64,000 bases of DNA. Origin: Muscardinus avellanarius (lineage: Eukaryota > Chordata > Mammalia > Rodentia > Gliridae). The translations under genes were made by a program, and so were the position numbers. The notes below the pieces were generated by a model. The model was given only the letters and a program-made list of their open reading frames with translations, ran no database searches and had not been told where the DNA came from. Below are positions 1-9,700 of the stretch, piece after piece. Where the stretch lies: NCBI GenBank assembly GCA_963383645.1, contig OY726564.1:108827040-108891039 (forward strand). Reading direction: 5' to 3'. The first letter of the stretch is position 1, and each line of letters opens with the position of its first letter.

Positions 1-226
1 TGTGGACCTCATCCTTCTAAAAGGCAGCAACCACAGGCTGGATTTGGAGTTGTGCCCACACACAGAGAAAATGCCCCAAATGGCACAGGGCCCTGGATAT
101 TTGGATGCCAGAGTTAACAGAAGCTGGCAGTCAACTGACTTCCAAGAAGTCTTATCTCCATTTCTCTTTCTCTCTCTCTTCCCCCTGCCTGGATGGACTC
201 TTCACCGGCCCCGCTCCTCTTCGCAG
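1..226 (+). other. SEC16B intron (3' end)
   Basis: Intronic sequence ahead of the first visible exon. It ends in a long C/T tract (about 160-225) and a CAG acceptor at 224-226. Nothing else recognisable. Confidence 0.8.
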
Positions 227-367
227 GTGTATAAGCTCCTCTATGCCTCCCGCCTGGCGGATTATGGCCTGGCATCCCAGGCCCTGCATTACTGTGAAGC
301 CGTTGGCGCGGCTGTCCTGAGCCAGCAAGAGAGCAGTCACCCCGTGCTATTAGTGGAGCTCATCAAG
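227..367 (+). CDS. SEC16B: SEC16B coding exon 1 of 11 in window
   Basis: This 141-nt exon encodes 47 codons, from [14 protein letters not shown] to LLVELIK, the helical end of the Sec16 central domain. The acceptor is TTCGCAG and the donor AAG|GTGAGC. Both borders are phase 0. The open frame reads on into the intron, but homology stops at the GTGAGC donor. Confidence 0.94.
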
Positions 368-3300
368 GTGAGCGCCGCAAAGGCTCCCCCGCAGGTGTTT
401 TATCTTCAGTGTTCAGAAGAAGCCATTGGAGAGAAGCGCAGAGTCCACATTGCATCTTCTTTGAACACGTTACAAAATCGGAGCCTGCGGCTCTTTGACC
501 TCATGTGCATGTCCCGAAGTGATAAGCAGAGGCCCGCCCTGCGCACAGGAGGATGCGCCAGGGCGGGCCTGGGAACCGGGTGCGCGCTCCTGGGGAAATT
601 TATTTGTGCATTTGCTTTTCTGGTACAGTAAAACCGCGTGCTATGGTGAGCACTTCTAATTACGGAAAGCGGGCTTAGAAAATACTTTAGTGATTAAAAC
701 AGGAAATGAACCTTATTAAAATGCTTTTAAATGCATGGAATATTTTATCACATGTGGGATACATTTAGAAAGAAAACAAAAACATATCAACCCCTAGTTC
801 TTGGGGGGAAGAGAACGACACTCAGGCAAATAGTTTTTTTCCCAATTAATTGAGGAAAATTCCATTAGCTCATTAGCTAGAGAGTAAAGAGAGAGCCTAG
901 CTTTAATTTTTTTTTGTTTTGCTTTAGAAGAGGCCCAAGTGTTGGATTCTGTAACTAATAAAATTGGTGCTTGAGCCCCCATACCCCAGAAGTTCTGCCA
1001 ACAGGTTGCTGATTGCGAGGGGCTCAGGGACCCAGGATGGTGGATTAGTTTTGGGGCATCATAATGGAAGACCCGCAGTGTGGCATCAGCCTCCTGGGGC
1101 CTGGTAGACATGAGCATCTCAGGCTCCACCCAGAGAGCTAATCAGAATCCGAAGAATTCACAAAATCAGAATTAGCATGTTTAGCGAGGTCCTGGGTGAT
1201 TTCCAGGCACACTGAGGTCTGAGGCGCCTTTCGTGGAGAAGACACTGTGTAGAGGGGTAAATTTCGCCTCACAATGTATTTAGAATCTCACACCCAAACG
1301 GGTCCTTTATATTGAATGGCAGGATGTCTGCTGAATTTGCTACTTCTCATTCTTTGTAATCTAACTTACCAGTGAGTTATGTCTCCCTCTCTCTCTCCTC
1401 TCTCTCTCCTTCCTCCTTCTCTCTTTCCCCCATGTCCTTCCATGTCTCCTGTTTTTCTCTCTTCTTGCCTTTCTATTACTTTCTGCCCCCAATCTTTCTG
1501 GAAACCTGCACAGCTTGCGGAGAAGCTGAAGCTGTCAGATCCTCTGGCCTTAGAGAGACGCCATGGGGACCAGGACCTGGAGCCAGACTGGCTAGTGCAG
1601 CTGCGGGGGCGGCTCACGGAGTTGCAGGTGAGGAGAGAGTGCGGCCGGCCCTGGGCTTCCCTCTTCATGCATCCGGACATAGGACAGACCCTGCAAGACC
1701 CCTCACTCCTCACCCCGGGCTCTCCCATGCCCGAGGAAGCTCAGGCAGTGTCTAGGAAGAGTGGGACTCCCTGCTTCTCCCCAAACGGTCGCCTATGTTT
1801 GTGTGCGACGCAAGGGGGCGTTCTTCCAAACCGCCCTGGCCACCTGCTCCAAGGACCCAGAGAATGTGTTTTATGACCATCAAAGCGTCCTGTCTCTGCT
1901 AGGAACAACGGATCACAGTGGACCCATGCCACTTTCATGTAATGTAGGGCAATTGCTTGAAAGACTTCCGGCCTTCCCTTTTTGTTCCGACGGTCGCAAA
2001 AGCTGCTGGCCGTAATCAGAGCTGTATTGGAGCAGGGCTCCCCCCTCTTCTTCCACTCAGAGGAAAGGACAAAGTGGATATTTTAAAAGCTCGCCCAGTC
2101 TTTTCTCCCGCCCTCGGTTGCAGGTTCTGAGGCCTTTGCCCCCAGCTCTGGGAGGATGGGGAGGCTGGCCTGCAGCCCTCTCTGCCAGGCTCTGGGCAGA
2201 GCTGGAGGCCCGGGTGCCCCACGCCCCTGACCTGGGCCCTGAGCACACAGCAGAGGCTCCCTACCTCCTCTCTCTTCCACGGCATTCTCTCCTGGACTGA
2301 ATTGTTTTCCCAACTACCTTCTTCCTCATCTCCATTTCCTTTGTGCTGCTTACAAGGATTTTATTTTATTTGAACTAGCACAAGGCAGCAGGAGACACTG
2401 GGGACCCTCATTCCACCCACTCGGATATTTCAGGAGCCAGAGGAACAACAACAGGTACCCCACGCCGAAGGGACACCAGAGATCTGACTACGCAGAGAAA
2501 ATGACTCAAGGAGACACTCCTGCTTCCCCTCCCGGGGTGTGTCCTGACCGCTGGCCCGGGTGCCGCCTGCCCCGCGCCTGCCGGACGCACCCAAATCCCT
2601 GCACTGTGACAGTTTCTGTCTCATGGTCCAGATATTTATTTATTTTTTTTGCAGTACTGGGGATGGATCCCAGGAGCATTCTACCTATTTTTTCCCAGCC
2701 CTATTTTTTATTCTTTTATTTTGAAACAGGATCTCACTGAGTTTGCAAAGAGCCTCACTAAGTAGTAGCTGAGGCTGTCTGTGAATCACGATCCTCCTCC
2801 TGTCTCAGCCTCCAAAATGCAGGGATTACAAGCGTGCGCCACCACACCCATCTTATTTTTTTATTTTTATTTATTTATTTTTTATGCAGTACTGGGGATG
2901 GAACCCAGGTACATTCTACCTCCGAGCTACACCCCCAGCCCTATTTTTTATTCTTTTATTTTGAAACAGGCTCTCATTGAGTTGCAAAGGGCCTCACTAA
3001 GTAGCTGAGGCTGGCTACAAATCCGGATTTTCCTGTCTCTGCCTCCCAAATGCTGGGATTATGAGCGTGTGCCACCAAACGGGCACAGTCCAGGTTTTTA
3101 AGAACCTGAACACTTTACATGTTGTGTTGAGCGCTCCCTAATTCTCACCTTTGTTAATTTACTTTATCTCTGGTCTGATAACTTTCTTGGGGCGAGAGAT
3201 TGTAGATTATGTGTACTGTATGCTACTACTAGGGCCATTGGAAGGGCTGAGGGTTTCTGAGTTGTCAGTCACTGTATAACTGAGATGAGTTTCTGAGTGT

Positions 3301-6300
3301 TCATGCGGCACCCCGTCTCTCCCCAGGAGGCCTCCGAGGGGCTGGTCTGCAGGCTTTATTACCTTTGACTCCATGTGTTTCTCTAGTTACCCACGAGGGG
3401 TCAGGAGGGTCTCTCCTCTGCCTCCAGCTGGTCCCCATCCTCTTGCACCTCCTTCGTGGATGAGCAAAGGGGGTGGTCACGTCTCTCTCTGGCTCGGCCC
3501 GGGGCAGGCTGGAGGAGGGCCAGGCTGGTGTCTCTGGGTGGCCTCTTCCTCGCAGCCGTCTGCTTTGCCTGGCAGAGCACCCGCTCCGTGACCTCGGACC
3601 AATCATCCCACACATCCATCTCCTAGCTGATCTCATCCGAAGGTCCCTTCCAGGGCGAGCGTGCTCACTCTTCTCAAGCGAAGCCATTATTGCTAAGTCT
3701 GATTTGAGTTTTTAACTGGAAGCTCTCTAAGTTTCAAATATCCAAGTCCAGTAAGAACTCCTTAATGGAGAAAGAGTTTATCCAGAAATGAAGAGGTGCA
3801 GGGTTAAAGGGGTTGGGATTTTTGCCCTCCCAACCCATGGGTGAAGGGCAGACACTTAGTGAGGAAGCCAGGGGCACAGTTGCCATCTGCCGGTCACCCC
3901 TTAGGGGAAGCCACATCCAGCAGCCGTCCCGATGACGAGAGCGGGAAGGCGTCTGGGGTGGGCAAATGCCACGTTCCTTCCTGCTCTGACTTAGCTCCCT
4001 TTGTCTTTCATCCTTAGACACTTCCTACCCGGATCTCTCAGGACACCAAGGCTCCTCAGACGTCCCTGGGTACCACTCGGCTGCGTGGCCCACACAGCCC
4101 AGCCCCGTTCAGCCTGTCCCCCTGCCGCTTGGCCCCTCCTTGGCAGAAGGGGGCACCGGGCCCGTGGAGACTCCAGTGCCTCTTTACTCCGTTCCTGATC
4201 CCCGTCTCCCAGGGACCAGCATTGGCAGTGGTGGCAGCGAATGGGTGACAGGGGCCCCCGGAGTCAGGGGCTGGGAGGAAGCACCACAGATACAGGTTGG
4301 CCCAGGTAAGACCTGCCAGGCAGGCTGGACAGCGTGGGCATAGAGGCCTGGCGGGGAGGAGGCAGGTGAGGGAGTCTGGGACAGTGGGAGGAAGTGTGGT
4401 TGGAGCTGGTGAAGACACAGGTGGGTGCATTGCTTGCTGATCCGCCTCCTCCTCAGCCTCTGTGCTGGGCCATTGCATCTGTGGGCCTTTGCGTATGTGG
4501 GTCTTTGAATATGTGGTTCTTTGAACACATGGGCCTTTGCATACGTGTGCCTTTGTATACATGGGCCTTTGCATACGTGTGCTTTTGCATATGTGGCCCT
4601 TTGCATATGTAGATCTTTGCATACAGCATTCGTACACATGGCATGCTGCCTGCCAGGCCAGTCCCCATCCATAGACACAGTAGAGCAGGATAAATGTAGC
4701 CTTTCCTGCTCTCCTCAGATTGCACAGTTTCCTGGCAGAGTCTGCAGAGTGAGAGGTAGACATGGCGCCTGTGCCTCACGTGGACCACAGCACAGGCTGA
4801 ACCTTCCTTCTTCTTTCTTTCTGAAGTGGCCTGCACCTAAGAGCACCCTGTCGGGCGCTGTAGCAGGAGCCTGCGTTTCTGTCCCGGCCCCTTGGTTCTT
4901 GGCCCTTTGCACTTGGACAGCGGGGGCGGGATGTGGGGAGCAGTACCAGGCGATGCCCGGAGATGCCAGAACCCCCGTAGGTCTTAGACCTTCCAAGATA
5001 AGACCCTGGCCGAGGTGGAGGGAAGGGTGCTGGGCTCCCCGTGATCCAGCATGTGGCACCCACTTCCCAGGTTCCTCAGGATGGAGCCCACCGTGCAGGG
5101 GCTGGAGTGGGTTGACAGCGTAAGTGGGGGGTGGCTGGGATGCAGGGGGGTCGCACCCACTGTCTGCTGGCCGCGATGGCTCTGAGCCCTGGCCACCCAC
5201 TCTGCTGCTCGGTCGGCAGAGGCCCTGTTGGCCTCACTCAGCTCTGTGCTGGGCGGGGAGCAGTCAGATGTCTGTCCTTGTTCCTCTTTGCTGCTGCAGG
5301 AGAGACCACAGTGTCACAAGAAACCTCCCAGCCTCTGGATGATCCCGAGGCCGCTTCCGCAGCTCAGGTGAGAGGGCGGGCGTGCAGGTGGTGCTCACTC
5401 CAGCCCCGCTCCCTACCCACAGCCCGCTGCTTACTGCTTAGCCTGTGTAGCGCCCTGGGCAGTGGCATCCCTCTCTTCCAAGGGCGCCTCTCCCTCACTT
5501 TCCTTTTATACCACCGTGGAGGGGGGGTGCTGTGTTCTTGCTTATGGAAGCCCTCCGCACCTGGGGCCCTGGGCGCAGAGCTGGTACCGTTGGGCTCCTG
5601 GACCTCTGCCCTCTAAGCCACCGTCTTCTCCTCCATTGCTTCGTTGGCGCGACCCCGGAAGAGCAAGGGGATCACCGATCAAGGGGCTGTAGGGAAGAGC
5701 GCTGGGAACAAGGCCTCTTCCTCCTCTCTTCTTCACTCTCCCTTCCCCCTTCTTTTTTCTTTCTTTTACTCATATATAACACACATGATGACCACCCTGG
5801 CATATAAGCTCTTGTCCATGTCTTGAGCTATTCAAGCAGGAGACATTCTTAGAAGGAAAGCCAGGCTGCGGAGGGGAAACCTTTGCTCTGCCGTTTCCAG
5901 CTGTGTGACCTTAGGTGGCTTAGCCTTTTGCGCCTCAGTGTTCTCACATGTAAAGATGAGACGATAATCATAGGACCTGCTCCAGAGGACTGTTGTAAGG
6001 ATTAAATGGATCACTGTGTATAAAACACTCAGTGCCTGGAACATCAGAAATACTCAGCTCATTAGAATGAAAAATGCTTTATCTGTATTTTGCCAAAGTA
6101 TTTTCTAAAGTTTGTACCAATTATGCTTTATTGAGAATACAACATGTAAATATAACACAAGGGCGATATGTTGCATGATTCCATTGCACAAGACACCTGG
6201 AGGAGGCCAGCTCAAGAGACCAGAGGCAGAGCCCACCAGAGGCGGCCAGCACCGGGCGGGGCGGCACGAGGGAGTGAGTCGGATGGTCGAGTTTCTGTGG

Positions 6301-6423
6301 GGGGATGCAGAGGGCTGTAGTGGACTCGTGATGAGTGTTGCAGGACAGTGATCACACTTAATGCCACTGAGCTGTGAGCTTGAACAAAAAGTGCTAAGAT
6401 TTATGCTCTGGGTATCTTTCCAC

Positions 6424-6484
<61 letters not shown>

Positions 6485-6705
6485 TAAAAAAAAAAGGTAG
6501 AACAGAACCGTGCATGGTGGCTCATGCCTGGCATCCCAGTACTCAGGAGGCTGGGACAGGAGGGTCGCGGGTTTGAAGCCAGTGTCTGCAACTCAAGCAA
6601 GGCCCTCAGCACCTCAGCTACTTAGCAAGATCCTGTTTTAAATTAAAAAATAAAACAGGGCTGGGGGTGTTGCTTGGAGGTAGAATGCTCCTGGGTTCAA
6701 TCCCC

Positions 6706-6750
<45 letters not shown>

Positions 6751-9700
6751 AGAAGAAAAAGATAGGAAGAAGATCCCTGTGACACATCCCGCTCTGTGTG
6801 ATACGTACGTTCACAGTTGCTCTCGAGTGGGTCTGTTAGGAAATGAGCTCTGAGTATGGCTTCCTGGCTGCTGCGTGCTGTTTGTTGGGTTTTGGTGTCT
6901 CTGTGGGGGTGTTTCTAGGTCTCCTTCATTTCTAGCAGAGCTTCTGCACCCTGTTCTAGGCCTCGGCATAGTCTTGGCAAGCTGACCAACCCGTGAAACT
7001 CCCTAGGGCTAGGACCACACCGGGCGTGGCCAGCCTCACCCTGAGACCCTCCCAAGTCATCTTTCATGGCTCAGCCTTATTCCTCTGCAGCAAGATAGGG
7101 TCCCGGGACCATCCTCAGATCTCCTGGGCAGGGCGGGTGAGTGGCTGTGTTGGAAGTGTGTTTTGTAACCTGTCCAGTGCTTCACGAATGTTTGTGCTCT
7201 TTTCTTTTAGTTCCAGTCCCCATTGGCCTCCCAGGCACAGAGTTTTTCTGAGACTTCCACTGTCTCTGCCCAGAGGGAAGAGAAGGCAGCCGTGGATGAA
7301 GCAGGCCAGGAATCCTTCCGAAACACTGTGCCGAGACAAAAGCTGGGAGACGAGAAAGAGTCCACCAAGGTGGGCGGCTCCTGCTCCTCAGGCCCTTCCT
7401 TACTCAGGGTTGGGGCTGGACTCTGACTGTGTCCCTGGCCGCCCACCCCATCTCACTCGCAGGACAACCCACCGGCCATTCACACCAGGCTTTCTCTCCC
7501 AGAGCTCAGGATTTGGCTGGTTCAGCTGGTTCCGCTCAAAGCCCACGGATGCGTCTCCCTCGGGAGATGAGGACGACTCCTCCTCCGACAGCAGCAGCGA
7601 TTCAGAGGTGACCTCCGTGGGGAGGGGAAGGGGTGCTCCCTCCTTAGCCTCCTGGGGACACTGGCCTGGCACCGTGGAGTACCTGGCTGGCATGCAGCCC
7701 TACCCTTGCTGGAATTCATCAGAGACTTGTCTTGGGAGATCCTGGGGGAATAAGCTGGGTCTGGGAGGGCAGAGCGAGAAGTCTTAAAAATGTCAGGATG
7801 CAGGATTTTCAGGTAGCATCAGAGGGCCGGCAGGAGGGTAATGGTGTCTTGGGGTCAGTATCCCTGTGGTAGGTTGCTGGCAGAGGCCACTGTCCCAGGA
7901 ATGCATGCATGAATTTAACTGCCGATTCCTTTCTTTCTCCAAGAAGCAGGAGCCCACCAAAGCATCGTCTTCCCCCCAGGCTAGCCTAGGCTTCTCACCG
8001 ACACCTCCCATTGAGTCCCCACCTCTGCTGGGTCCTAGCACCTTCTCTGGGGGCACAGGTATGGCCCACCTCAGGTCCTCTGGCTCATCTGTGGTCTTCA
8101 CGGCGCTCCTGGGGGGTGGGGTGCCTTCTGGGAGTGGCGACTCCTCAGTCTTGAGCACAGAAAACAGCTTTGATTATTTCCCTTCCAGGTGGAGGTGGCC
8201 TCCCGGGACCCCTGCCCCCCGGGGACCCAGCCCAGGGTGCTGGGACTGGGGAGTTCACAGGGCTCCAGGTGAGTGGGGTGGCTGCGTGTGGGGAGGGGAC
8301 TTGGAGTGTGGGCTAGAGGCTGCCCGGTCTGGCTGGCTCACGGCAGTATGGAAGAAACATCTGCTTTGGGTTGGTTGGGCTGCTGAGTGAAGTCCCACAG
8401 CTGGAGGGTGTAGAGGACACAAAGGGATTTCCTCCGATTCTGGAGCCAGGGGTGCCAGCTGAAAAACTCAGCAGGTCTGGTTTCTTCTGCCACCACTTTG
8501 CTCTGCTCCTGGATGGCCGTTTCCTCCCTGTATCTTCATGAGATTTTTCCTCTGTGCCTGTGTTCAACTGCCCTGCTTTTGTAAGGTCACCAGTCACACT
8601 GGATCAGGTACCAGTATGACTTCTTCAAAGAGGCTGTCTCCAAATGCAATCACATTCTGAGACACTGGATAGAGGCTGTCTCCAAATGCAATCACATTCT
8701 GAGACACTGGGGGCTAGGGCTTCACCATAGGAACTTTTGGAGGCGCACATTTGATGACACTAGAGAGCCATCTCTTTCTCTGTTTCGGAGGAGCTGGAGT
8801 ACACCGGTGCCCTTGGCTGGGGCTATGATGTCTCCTTGAATTGTTTACATTGCTGGGGATTCCATGCCCATCTCTAAGAAAGGTTCTCCCTCCCTCCCTC
8901 CCTTCTTCCCTCCTTCCCTCCTTCCTTCCTTCCTTCCTTCTCCTTCCTTCCCTGAATTGAACTCAAGGGTGTTCTACCTTTGAGCTGTAACTCCAACCTT
9001 TTGTATTTTTTAATTTTGAAACAAGGTCTTACTAAGTTGCTGAGGCTGGCATCACAACTGCGATCCTCCTGTCTCAGCCTTCCAAGAACTGGGATTCCAG
9101 ATGGGCACCTCTGTACTGGCTGCATTTTTCTTTCTCGAAGCCTGCTTGGGGCTCTCCGTCTGTCCTAGGCCTGCGGAAGAGCGCGCTTTTGCTTTTCTGA
9201 TGATGTCGGTACAGTCGACGGAGGCTCTTCCTTCTTGCTCTCGAGCCTCTGCTGAACCCCCAGACCCCGGCGTGGCTTGTGTCCTCTTGGGCCATTTTTG
9301 CTGGAGCTAGCCTCAGCTTAACAGTTTTACAGATGCTTGGGGAAGACGTTGACATTCCGGGAAGCAGCCGCTCACTGGCTTTTCTGTTGTTTTCTATCAG
9401 AGCGTTTCCTCTGAGCTGTACTCCACGCCTGGAGTCCTGCCTCCTCCGCCCACCTTGAAAGGAGCCGTCCCTCTCTACAACCCATCTCAGGTCCCTCAGG
9501 TAAGAACTCCCTTGTGGCCAGAGGTTGGGAGCACGGGTTCGCAATCCTGGCAATACATGTGGGTTCTGGAGTGATGACTTAACTTTCCTAGTTCTGCACT
9601 GGAGAATGTGGCTATTAGCAGCTACTTCACAGATATCCTCTAAGTGCCTGGCATCTGGAAAATAATATGCGATGTGCCTGGCACCTGGAAAACGTGGCTG

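Larger units (their letters stand above)
2455..4017 (+). other. SEC16B intron with two SINEs
   Basis: Intron of 1563 bp holding two B1-dID SINEs in minus orientation (about 2630-3086). The rest, 3087-4017, shows no recognisable repeat. It ends in a good polypyrimidine tract (CTTTGTCTTTCATCCTTAG). Confidence 0.75.
5368..7210 (+). other. SEC16B intron with MIR, SINE and microsatellites
   Basis: Intron of 1843 bp. It holds a MIR (about 5885-6060), a GAAA tract, a plus-strand SINE and its CA-repeat tail (6424-6746). The rest is unique. It ends in a clean CTTTTCTTTTAG acceptor. Confidence 0.75.
8269..9400 (+). other. SEC16B intron with tandem duplication and SINE
   Basis: Intron of 1132 bp. It contains an ancient repeat fragment with a 42-bp tandem duplication (8629-8710), a CCTT microsatellite and an antisense SINE (8952-9117). 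The rest is unique, ending in the TTTCTATCAG acceptor. Confidence 0.75.

Noticed and set aside
2..631. Open frame of 209 aa at the window start
   Set aside because: Only the part at 227-367 matches SEC16B. The flanks are intron, with a clear CAG acceptor and GTGAGC donor.
4056..4836. Long overlapping open frames (up to 235 aa) on the minus strand
   Set aside because: They run antisense to a SEC16B exon and through the 16-bp minisatellite. The repeated [13 protein letters not shown] peptide comes from the tandem units, not from a gene.
6993..7787. 264-aa open frame on the plus strand
   Set aside because: It runs through the 7503-7607 exon in a way that keeps intron sequence open by chance. 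Exon borders and phases give the shorter spliced reading.
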